DNA from: JBFWVD01 sp050246915
Lineage (GTDB): Bacteria > Actinomycetota > Acidimicrobiia > Acidimicrobiales > Ilumatobacteraceae
Assembly (NCBI GenBank): GCA_050246915.1
Contig: JBFWVD010000055.1
Location: 1-31,632 of the forward strand
DNA length: 31,632 nt
Reading direction: 5' to 3'
Both the position numbers and the translations under genes were made by a program. The notes under the pieces were generated by a model. The model had not been told where the DNA came from, did no database searches, and was given only the letters and a program-made list of their open reading frames with translations. Every line of letters begins with the position of its first letter. Within the stretch, counting starts at the first letter, position 1. Below are positions 24,936 to 31,632 of the stretch, one piece after another.

Positions 24936-26324
24936 TCACTGGCCCACGAGAACGTAGGTGGCAGGTCCGCCGTCGCCGACCAACTCCGGCAACGAGCGCC
25001 ACGCGTTCGAGGCGTGCAACACACGCTGCCCATCGATCGAGGTGCGCAGCTCGCCGATCTCCTTCTGGGCTGCGGCGATGTCCTCCGACAACGTGTCGAA
25101 CAGATCGATGAAGCCATCATCGTCCGACGATCGATTGGTCTCGATCCGCCCACTGCGCGACAGGGACGACAGTTGCGCCAGCGCAGTGCCCAGCTGCGCC
25201 ACCGAACTGCGCAGGCGACCGAACCCGGCATCGAGATCGAGGAGCAATCGTCTGAGGCGCTCGGCTGTGGCGGTGAGAGCCGCCATCACCGGCTCGAGTG
25301 CTGACCGCTCGTCGAACAAGGTGAGTTCGGCCCCGTCGGCGGCGACGATCCGTCCGCGCTGCGTGTCGTGCGACGAGTGTTGCGACGAAGCGATCACGCT
25401 CTCTTCGCGAGCGACCGCTGCCATGTCGCTCTGCAGCTTGGCCAGACAGATCGTGACGTCCACCTCGGCCAGCAATCGCTGCGTGTCAGCCACCTCGACG
25501 ATGACCCGCTCGGTGATCTCCACCGAGGTCGTGCATCCCTCGCGCAACAGGTTGGCCAGAGCCCGTACCGTGGCGCCCTGCACGCCGGTCACCCGTCCCG
25601 ATCGCAGCAACGCGTTCATCGACACATGACTGATCTCGTCGGCCAGGTCCAAGATGAACTCCGACTTCTGCACCAGCGATCGATGCATGTCCGTGAAGCT
25701 GTCGATGGCGATGAACAATCGGTCCAGCTCGGCTCGCAACGCGTCGGGGGCTGGGCGATCGAAGCCACCCCGTCGCGTTGCCAACGCTGCGGTGCGGGAG
25801 CGGATCTCCGCTGGGAGGAACGCTCGCATGAACGACGAGTAGTCGTCGAAGCCCAGCTCCGCCAGTTCCTGACCCAGCGCTGTCAAGCCGTGTTGCGCGG
25901 CCTCGGCGCGGTTCATCCCTGCTGCCTCGGCGCGGCGTTCCACCGCACGAACTCGCTCGTACACGGTCGGGATCAACGGAAAGATCGAGGACGTCGGCTT
26001 CAGGCGCACCGAGAGGTAGCCATCGTCGATCGGTGCTGCGGTGGCGACAACCCAATAGGGAGCCCCGGACTTCGTGCGGTTCATCACGTAGGCAGCCACG
26101 GTGCGACCGGCGCCGAGTTCCGACCACAAGAGCGCGAACACTGCTCGAGGCGTGTCCGGATGGCGCACCAGGCTGTGGGGTTGGTCGAACATCTCGTCGG
26201 ATCCATAACCGGCGACCCGCACGAAGACCTGGTTGCCGGTGCGGATGCGACCGCGACGGTCGGTGACGGAGAAGAACAGCTCCTCGACGTCGAACAACGG
26301 GGCAGCGGCGCTCTGATCGTCCAC
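24936..26324 (-). CDS. Soluble Aer-type PAS protein with long helical C-terminus
   Basis: The 462-residue protein has no signal peptide or membrane segment. Residues ~12-110 form a PAS domain of the aerotaxis-receptor type: GYGSDEMFDQPHSLVRHPDTPRAVFALLW and YVMNRTKSGAPYWVVATAAPI. Arg54, His55, Asp57 and Trp67 match residues that bind FAD in E. coli Aer, so redox or oxygen sensing is likely. The rest (~120-462) is almost all helix, rich in Ala/Leu/Arg, with coiled-coil character. It lacks the conserved hairpin tip by which chemoreceptors contact CheA/CheW, so it is probably not a normal chemoreceptor. GTG at 26324 follows a CCGATAG by six bases. It lies between two Flp pilin genes, convergent with the first and divergent from the second. 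Confidence 0.75.
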   Translation of the reverse strand: MDDQSAAAPLFDVEELFFSVTDRRGRIRTGNQVFVRVAGYGSDEMFDQPHSLVRHPDTPRAVFALLWSELGAGRTVAAYVMNRTKSGAPYWVVATAAPIDDGYLSVRLKPTSSIFPLIPTVYERVRAVERRAEAAGMNRAEAAQHGLTALGQELAELGFDDYSSFMRAFLPAEIRSRTAALATRRGGFDRPAPDALRAELDRLFIAIDSFTDMHRSLVQKSEFILDLADEISHVSMNALLRSGRVTGVQGATVRALANLLREGCTTSVEITERVIVEVADTQRLLAEVDVTICLAKLQSDMAAVAREESVIASSQHSSHDTQRGRIVAADGAELTLFDERSALEPVMAALTATAERLRRLLLDLDAGFGRLRSSVAQLGTALAQLSSLSRSGRIETNRSSDDDGFIDLFDTLSEDIAAAQKEIGELRTSIDGQRVLHASNAWRSLPELVGDGGPATYVLVGQ

Positions 26325-26330
26325 GCTGAC

Positions 26331-26338
26331 CTATCGGT
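26331..26338 (-). promoter_or_regulatory. ACCGATAG element before the PAS gene
   Basis: ACCGATAG on the minus strand ends six bases before the GTG at 26324, like the GCCGATAG before the kinase. Possible -10 of a leaderless promoter. Confidence 0.35.
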
Positions 26339-26480
26339 ACCGCCAGTCAGATCGATGAAAGCAATTGGTCCCTTCTTGCGAGCCCGTTGCGGAACCCCTC
26401 ATACGGGTGAACGTCCGTCGAGCATTCACGCAGCTCGGCCCAATTGATCCGAAGGAACTATGCGGTAGACGCATGCCCAT

Positions 26481-26488
26481 GTCGATAC
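26481..26488 (+). promoter_or_regulatory. GTCGATAC element before second pilin gene
   Basis: GTCGATAC, within CGATACCTCTT (26483-26493), lies 40 bases before the second flp start and matches 10 of 11 bases of the element before the first flp gene. Confidence 0.3.
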
Positions 26489-26527
26489 CTCTTGCACAGG
26501 CCGTCCACGGGGACTGGGGAGCACATC

Positions 26528-26722
26528 ATGTACGACATTTCGACGAACCCGATCGCCGTGTGGCTGCAGGTCCGTATCGCCCGCGACGAGCGCGGCGCCG
26601 GGCTCGTCGAGTACGCGTTGCTGCTCGCCCTGATCGCCATCTTGTGCATCGGCGCCTTGCGGTTCCTGGCTGGCAATGTCTCGAGTGGGTTGTCGAGCAA
26701 CACCTCCTCGATGTTCGGCTGA
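26528..26722 (+). CDS. flp: Flp/Fap-type pilin, second copy
   Basis: Second Flp prepilin, also exactly 64 residues. The leader ends RDERG and is followed by AGLVEYALLLALIAILCIGALRFLAG, so cleavage after Gly23 would leave Glu5/Tyr6 in the mature pilin; the tail is Ser-rich (SSNTSSMFG). The core is closely similar to the first copy (VEYALL, ALIA, LC, ALRFL), while leaders and tails differ, so they are diverged paralogues and may be alternative or mixed pilus subunits. ATG at 26528 is set by a GGGGAG eight bases upstream. It stands alone, divergent from the PAS gene and convergent with the tad operon. No terminator is seen in the 82 bases after it. Confidence 0.93.
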   Translation: MYDISTNPIAVWLQVRIARDERGAGLVEYALLLALIAILCIGALRFLAGNVSSGLSSNTSSMFG

Positions 26723-26804
26723 CCCGGTCGACTGCGCCGATCACCTCACGCTTCTCGCTCGTCCGTATGGCCACTGGCCATCGTCGGGCTCGCGGCGTCG
26801 TTGC

Positions 26805-28376
26805 TCAGCGAGGCACCGCGATGAGCCACGCCCGATCGCTGTAGACGATGTGCCAGGTCGTCGACTGCGCAATCGCGGTTGCCAGACCCCTGTCGGCATA
26901 CCACAGGACTCCGTGAACCCCGAGCTCGTCGAGATGATCGAGTGCACCGGGTTCGGCCCGATAGAGATCGAGCACCATGGGTACCAGGTCACCGGTGAAC
27001 AACTCGGCCCGATCATCGAGGAAGGTGGGAACCTTGCCGCCATACGCCGCTTCGAGGTAGTTGCCCACCACATCAGGTGTTGCCAGACGGGTATCAGCAT
27101 CGAGGCCGTACTGATCACTCCACCAACGAAGCGCCGCGACGGGATAGATGCCCTGACGCTCCGCCGGCTTCGACATTGCTGTTGCCACGGCCATCATGGA
27201 GATGACGGCGACCCCGGCGAGGAGCACCCGCAGGGTCGGACGGCGTGCTCGCCAGTCCAAGGAACCGACGTCGCTCAACGAACGGGCCAGCACCGGGACG
27301 AGCACCACGCTGGTGATGACGATGTTGCGAGCTGCGAACAGTCCGAGGGGGATGAACAATGCCGCCGTGACACCCAGGCGCCACGAGCCCCGACGGGCCA
27401 GCATCAACATCACCACCGCGATGTTCACCAAGAACACGCGCTGCCACATCTCGTCGAACGCCGGAGGCTTCCACTCGACGATGTTGTGCAGCAACGGCGA
27501 TCCGCCCAGCAGCTGCAACGGGAAGATGAGGAGCTTCAACCCGAGCGGATTCAACGCACCCAAGACGGTGCCACCGGCGACGTACAGCAGCGTCCGACGC
27601 TCGGTGCTCGTGTCGTCGCGGTCGAGGTGCCCACCCATGATGTACGCACCAACGGCGACCACTGCGAACGGGAACGAGCCGTGGGTGTTCACCCACAGCC
27701 ACATGACCGGGAGCAGCCATCGAGGGTCGAACGCTCCCTCACACGCGAGCACCACGGCGGCGAGGCACGCGAGACCGATGAGGAACGGGCGCTCGGCCCA
27801 GTAGCCGCTCGCCACGACCATCGCCGGCGTGACGGCCGCGACCCGACCGACGAGACTGTGCGCCGGTCGCGAGAGGCGCCACAACATCGCGCCGATCAGC
27901 GCGGCCAGCAAGCCGGTGAACATCTGGATTCCGTGGAGGCCGAACCAACGTTCGATCTGCGCGTAGATCGTTGAGGCGAACCAGCTCTGCACCGTCCACG
28001 CGTCGCCACCGGCGGTGAAGGTGTAGGGATCGGTGCGCGGCAGATGGCCGTCGAGAATCAGGCGCCCGGTGGCGAGATGGGTCAGAAAGCTCGAGTCGCC
28101 CACGGGGCGCAGCCCGATGCACAGCGCCACCATCGACACCAGCGCGCCGACGACCACACCAATGGTGGGGCCACGCCCGTTCGTGCGAGCCTGGCTGCCA
28201 GCGTCCTCGATGCCCGCGTCCCCGATGGCCGCGTCGATGTCTGTGTCGACCCCTGACGATGTGGACACGCTCGTCGCCAGGTCGAGCGCGTCAAGAACGG
28301 TTGCGTCGGCCGCCGCGCCGACCGCTGTCGGGATGGCGGCTGGGACGCCGACCACAGGGTCGACGGAACCGGTCAT
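26805..28376 (-). CDS. Polytopic GT-C-like membrane protein in the tad operon
   Basis: The 523-residue protein has a ~70-residue cytoplasmic N-terminus, about ten hydrophobic segments, and a soluble C-terminus ending LGVHGVLWYADRGLATA...YSDRAWLIAVPR. The first loop contains SSFLTHLATGRLILDGHLPRTDPYTFTAGGDAW, a pattern of lipid-linked-sugar glycosyltransferases (GT-C fold, PMT-like) in which an acidic residue near the first membrane segment is catalytic; here an exact family is not certain. The ATG lies four bases after the tadC stop, so it belongs to the tadABC transcript. A role in glycosylating pilin or another surface protein is possible inference from location only. Confidence 0.65.
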   Translation of the reverse strand: MTGSVDPVVGVPAAIPTAVGAAADATVLDALDLATSVSTSSGVDTDIDAAIGDAGIEDAGSQARTNGRGPTIGVVVGALVSMVALCIGLRPVGDSSFLTHLATGRLILDGHLPRTDPYTFTAGGDAWTVQSWFASTIYAQIERWFGLHGIQMFTGLLAALIGAMLWRLSRPAHSLVGRVAAVTPAMVVASGYWAERPFLIGLACLAAVVLACEGAFDPRWLLPVMWLWVNTHGSFPFAVVAVGAYIMGGHLDRDDTSTERRTLLYVAGGTVLGALNPLGLKLLIFPLQLLGGSPLLHNIVEWKPPAFDEMWQRVFLVNIAVVMLMLARRGSWRLGVTAALFIPLGLFAARNIVITSVVLVPVLARSLSDVGSLDWRARRPTLRVLLAGVAVISMMAVATAMSKPAERQGIYPVAALRWWSDQYGLDADTRLATPDVVGNYLEAAYGGKVPTFLDDRAELFTGDLVPMVLDLYRAEPGALDHLDELGVHGVLWYADRGLATAIAQSTTWHIVYSDRAWLIAVPR

Positions 28377-28380
28377 GGTG

Positions 28381-29304
28381 TCAGAACTTGCTCTGGGTGA
28401 TGCTGATCATGGCCGGCCCGAGGCAGATGATGAACAGCGACGGGAAGATGCAGAACACCATCGGGAGCAGCATCTTCACGGGCGCCTTCATGGCCCGCTC
28501 CTGAGCGATCTGACGACGCTTGATGCGCATCTCGTCGGCCTGGGATCGAAGGATGCGTCCGATCGACACACCGAACGCATCGGCCTGCAAGATGGCCATG
28601 ACGAACGAGCGCACCTCTTCGATGCCGATGCGCTTGTCCATGGCTTTCATGGCCTCGGCACGCGAGCTACCCGCTCGGGTCTCACCGAGCATGCGGTTGA
28701 ACTCCTGGGTGAGCGGACCGGGCACAGCGGCCACTGTCCGGTCGATGGCCTGCTCGAAGCCCAGTCCGGCCTCGACGCTGATGACGAGGAGGTCGAGCAC
28801 GTCGGGCAGGGCTCGTTGGATGAGCTTCTGACGATCGGCGACCTTGCGATCGATGGTGATGTCGGGTCCCTTCAAGAGCAGACCCACTCCGAAGAGCACC
28901 AGAGCGATGCGCATGATCCCGGTGAACCCCGAGAAGAACCAACCCCAGATGAGGAAGATCGGCGTGGCGCCGAGGCAGATCATCCGGATGGCGAGGAAGC
29001 GATCGAGCGCTTCGGGCGACGCGTTGCCGGCCTGGAGCATCTTGGTCCGCACCTGATCGACATAGCCGACCGGTGAGAACTTGCGACCGATGTCGGTGGC
29101 CTTGTTGATCAGCGGCTTGAGCGTACGGTCCCGCAAGGGGTTCAGCAGCTGCTGATCGCGGACGTTGTCGACCTCGAAGTCCTCGAGTTGGCCGAGCGCG
29201 GCGCGCATCTGCGCCTTCTCCGCCGACGCGCCGAGGATCGTGTACACGACGAGCGCGATGGCGCCGCCGATGCCGAGCACGGGAAGGATCAACATCTCAG
29301 ACAT
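28381..29304 (-). CDS. tadC: Tad pilus inner-membrane assembly protein TadC
   Basis: The 307-residue protein of the type II secretion F (T2SSF) family is a membrane platform for Flp pilus assembly, working with TadB and the ATPase TadA. It has an N-terminal membrane segment, a central hydrophobic pair (LAIRMICLGATPIFLIWGWFF and IALVLFGVGLLL) and the T2SSF domain with RALPDVLDLLVISVEAGLGFEQAIDR, FNRMLGETRAGSSRAEAMKAM and VMAILQADAFGVSIGRILRSQADEMR. The C-terminal membrane segment is FCIFPSLFIICLG. The ATG at 29304 overlaps the tadB stop by eight bases, indicating coupling. Confidence 0.94.
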   Translation of the reverse strand: MSEMLILPVLGIGGAIALVVYTILGASAEKAQMRAALGQLEDFEVDNVRDQQLLNPLRDRTLKPLINKATDIGRKFSPVGYVDQVRTKMLQAGNASPEALDRFLAIRMICLGATPIFLIWGWFFSGFTGIMRIALVLFGVGLLLKGPDITIDRKVADRQKLIQRALPDVLDLLVISVEAGLGFEQAIDRTVAAVPGPLTQEFNRMLGETRAGSSRAEAMKAMDKRIGIEEVRSFVMAILQADAFGVSIGRILRSQADEMRIKRRQIAQERAMKAPVKMLLPMVFCIFPSLFIICLGPAMISITQSKF

Positions 29305-31270
29305 CCACCTTGATCGTCTGGTTCATCCAGAGGAATCCGCCCACCATGCCAACGCCGGCGACACCGAGCAGGATGTTGCCGATGCTGGTGTTGAACAACG
29401 TCATGATGTACGGCTTGTTGAGCGAGAACATCGCAGCACCCACGCCGAACGGCAGAATGCCCAGGACGTAGGCGCTGATGCGACCTTCAGCAGTCAGCGC
29501 CTTCACCTCACGGCGCAGGCGTTCGCGATGCACCATCGTCTCTGCCACGGTGAGCAGCAGCTCCGACAGGTTGCCGCCGACCTCGCGCTGGATGCCGATG
29601 GCCATCACCGCCCACGAGAAGTCGGCGCTGTTCATGCGATCGGCGGACTCCTGCATCGATTCCTCGAGCGGACGACCCAATCGCGATTCGATCACGATGC
29701 GACGCAGCTCCTTGCCCACAGGATCGGCGACCTCTTGTGACACGGCCTCGACACCTTGCATGAGCGAGTAGCCCGCCTTCAACGTGCTCGACAACAACTG
29801 CAGCATGTCGGGCAGCATCGCCTGGAACTTGCTCTGCCGACGCTTGGCGAGGAAGTTCAAGATGCCCGGAGGAGACAGCGCCAACAGGCCGAGCACGACG
29901 AGGGCGATGAGCATCGATCCGGAGAAGGCGAACGCCGCCACCGTCAAGATGAGCGCGATCGCCATGTAGAAGAACATCGCCTCGCCGGCACGCAGCGGCA
30001 GGTCGGCACGTTCGAGCGCGCCTTCCATCCAGGTGAGCACTCCCCTGCGTTCAGCCATCTTGCTGGTGAACTCGACTGCTCGCTGGACGAACTGGCTCTG
30101 CTGGTTCGCATCGGCTTCGTCACCGCTCTTGCGGCGACCTTCCTCGCCGTAGAGGGAGAGCATGTCGTCGAGACCGGACTTGTCCCGCATGACCATGAGG
30201 CCCACGGCGATGGCGAACAATGCGAGCGCCAACGTGGCAAGACCCATGCCGATGAACTTGCCGTTGTCGCTCTGGAACGCCGAGATCCCGCTCACCGCTC
30301 CCCCGCCGCTGGGCGGGTTGACGTTGATGCCGGAGACCTTCGAACCGACGTTGGCGAAGCCCGACACGGTGACGTCGCCGATGGTGACGGCCACATCGAC
30401 GATCTTGGCATCGGCCGGAGCGGTGAAGGTGATGACCCGTTGACTCGACACGTACTTCACGGCGTTTCTGATGGCGCCGTCGAGCTCCGTCGGCTTGCCA
30501 GCGGCATAGACCTGCCCACGCGCATCGCGGGCCAGTCCTTCGATCGAGCCGAGGTTGTTCTTGCCAACGGCGATCGACACCACGTCAAGGCTGGTTGCGG
30601 AGTTGATCAGATCGCCACGGATCGATTCACGCTTGGTGCCGAGCCCAGCGTCCTCAGTGGCGGTGATCAGGACCATGTTGCGCTGCAACGCGGGGCTGCG
30701 ATCGAACATCGCTGCCGCCGTGGCGAGACCGTCGTAGATGGCGGCATCGCTCCGACTGGTCAGCTTCTGCGCCTCGAATGCGGCGATGAGCGAATCGCCA
30801 GACGGTGACAGCTGCGAACCGACCTTGGCCTTCACCCCGGCGAAGACGACACCCATCTGGGTCCCGGCGGGCATCGACGCGGCAATCTCGGTGACCGTCT
30901 TCTGGGCGATCTCGAATGCTCCGCCCTCTTTCATCGCCGCGGTGGTGTCGACAACGAACACCACGCCGACCGGCTCATCAGAGGCAGCGATGTCCGCCGA
31001 CTTCGCGCCGGCCGGGCTCACACCATTGACCAGCATCGACGCGCCGTCGCTGCTCGTCTGCTGCGTGATGACCCGGACCGTCGGGAACTCGGTGGCGTCG
31101 ATCTCGCGGATGACCGCTTGGGTCGAGACCTTCTCTGCGCCCTGCACCATCGGCAATGCCAACGCGCTCATGGCCAGAGCCGACGCACCGGCGATGAGCA
31201 GGCGCGGACCGCGACTGCGACGTCGCCCAGTGGCGGCTCGGGTACCGGCCTGTGGACTCGTCATGCTCAC
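29297..31270 (-). CDS. tadB: TadB fused to an exported von Willebrand A domain
   Basis: The 657-residue protein joins two parts. It begins with a basic region and a hydrophobic export signal or anchor (RRRSRGPRLLIAGASALAMSALALPMVQGA, ~17-45). A vWA domain (~100-275) follows with VGVVFVVDTTAAM; the metal-site DxSxS reads D108-T-T-A-A112, so it is degenerate. A beta-rich linker leads to a membrane segment (~341-361), then a cytoplasmic stretch and the T2SSF TadB domain (~480-657) with MLPDMLQLLSSTLKAGYSLMQGVEAV, SRLGRPLEESMQ and QREVGGNLSELLLTVAETM. The outside vWA could bind pilus or surface partners (inference). The GTG at 31270 overlaps the tadA stop by four bases; ATG at 31264 is an alternative. 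Confidence 0.9.
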   Translation of the reverse strand: MSMTSPQAGTRAATGRRRSRGPRLLIAGASALAMSALALPMVQGAEKVSTQAVIREIDATEFPTVRVITQQTSSDGASMLVNGVSPAGAKSADIAASDEPVGVVFVVDTTAAMKEGGAFEIAQKTVTEIAASMPAGTQMGVVFAGVKAKVGSQLSPSGDSLIAAFEAQKLTSRSDAAIYDGLATAAAMFDRSPALQRNMVLITATEDAGLGTKRESIRGDLINSATSLDVVSIAVGKNNLGSIEGLARDARGQVYAAGKPTELDGAIRNAVKYVSSQRVITFTAPADAKIVDVAVTIGDVTVSGFANVGSKVSGINVNPPSGGGAVSGISAFQSDNGKFIGMGLATLALALFAIAVGLMVMRDKSGLDDMLSLYGEEGRRKSGDEADANQQSQFVQRAVEFTSKMAERRGVLTWMEGALERADLPLRAGEAMFFYMAIALILTVAAFAFSGSMLIALVVLGLLALSPPGILNFLAKRRQSKFQAMLPDMLQLLSSTLKAGYSLMQGVEAVSQEVADPVGKELRRIVIESRLGRPLEESMQESADRMNSADFSWAVMAIGIQREVGGNLSELLLTVAETMVHRERLRREVKALTAEGRISAYVLGILPFGVGAAMFSLNKPYIMTLFNTSIGNILLGVAGVGMVGGFLWMNQTIKVDV

Positions 31271-31632
31271 GCCCCCCGACGGGCGAAGCCCTCAGGAGTG
31301 AACACTTCAGGTCCGAGGCGGATGCCGAGGTCGGCGAGCTTCTCGGCGAAGCGGGGACGCACCCCTGTGGCCTTGAGATGACCGCGGAACTTGCCGTGCT
31401 CATCGACACCCATGCCGTAGTCGAACAAGAACACATCCTGGAGGGTGATGACATCACCTTCCATGCCCTGTACCTCGGTGATGTGCGTGATTCGACGAGT
31501 GCCGTCACGCAGACGCTGCAACTGCACGATGAGGTCGATCGCCGAGCTCATCTGCTCACGACTCGCTCGCACCGGCAGGTCGTAGCCCGCCATCATCACG
31601 AGGGTCTCGAGACGAGACAGCGTGTCTCGGGG
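31267..31632 (-). CDS. tadA: TadA/CpaF-type pilus assembly ATPase, C-terminal part
   Basis: The last 121 residues of the secretion ATPase that drives Flp pilus extension and retraction; the rest, including the P-loop, is beyond the window. The visible part reads PRDTLSRLETLVMMAGYDLPVRASREQMSSAIDLIVQ, then RLRDGTRRITHITEVQGMEGDVITLQDVFLFDYG. These are the typical CpaF/TadA C-terminal blocks (after the His-box region). It ends with a 31-residue tail, KLADLGIRLGPEVFTPEGFARRGA at the close. Its stop overlaps the tadB GTG by four bases, so tadA-tadB-tadC and the following membrane gene form one operon. Confidence 0.95.
   Translation of the reverse strand, partial: PRDTLSRLETLVMMAGYDLPVRASREQMSSAIDLIVQLQRLRDGTRRITHITEVQGMEGDVITLQDVFLFDYGMGVDEHGKFRGHLKATGVRPRFAEKLADLGIRLGPEVFTPEGFARRGA

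Noticed and set aside
24936..26324. Calling the PAS protein a methyl-accepting chemotaxis receptor
   Set aside because: No chemoreceptor hairpin tip is recognisable in the C-terminal helical region.

Overview
The window is GC-rich, densely coding bacterial chromosome, most likely from a member of Actinomycetota and perhaps of the class Acidimicrobiia. That is inferred from the order uvrC-rapZ-gap-pgk-tpiA on one strand, a coaE-uvrB pair, LexA boxes of the CGAAC-N4-GTTCG type, many GTG starts, and several genes whose start codon sits 6-7 bases after a TANNNT hexamer, as expected of leaderless mRNAs. No phage, insertion sequence, CRISPR array, rRNA or tRNA is visible. There is no gene-free stretch longer than about 250 bases.

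Left part (1-8,000). The minus strand carries uvrC, a SAM methyltransferase, rapZ, gap, pgk and a truncated tpiA, so excision repair, an RNase-adapter-type protein and lower glycolysis lie in one direction. The yvcK and whiA genes that often sit between rapZ and gap in Actinobacteria are missing. In their place is a short spacer with four tandem 18-base copies of the rapZ stop region. nadA (quinolinate synthase) diverges from uvrC.

Middle (8,000-21,800). A minus-strand operon encodes a Gfo/Idh oxidoreductase, a 964-residue fusion of a family-2 glycosyltransferase with a polytopic GT-C-like part, and a second polytopic protein. Divergent from it is a DegT-family sugar aminotransferase. Together they look like a small system that makes an amino sugar and transfers it on a lipid carrier. 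uvrA, another polytopic protein, uvrB and coaE follow. uvrA and uvrB each have a LexA box overlapping the predicted promoter; uvrC has none that I can see, although all three excinuclease genes lie within 16 kb.

Right part (21,700-31,632). This is a Tad/Flp pilus region. A NarL-type histidine kinase and response regulator precede a Flp pilin gene. A second Flp pilin gene lies 1.8 kb further on, and between the two is a soluble protein with an Aer-type (probably FAD-binding) PAS domain. On the opposite strand is the operon tadA (partial)-tadB-tadC-GT-C-like membrane protein, in which TadB carries an N-terminal exported von Willebrand A domain. A CCGATA-type element before the kinase, the PAS protein and the first pilin (and a weaker form before the second) suggests, without proving it, common control. 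The most unusual content is this pilus/sensor region, the vWA-TadB fusion, the rapZ stop-codon repeat, and the leaderless/LexA promoter architecture.
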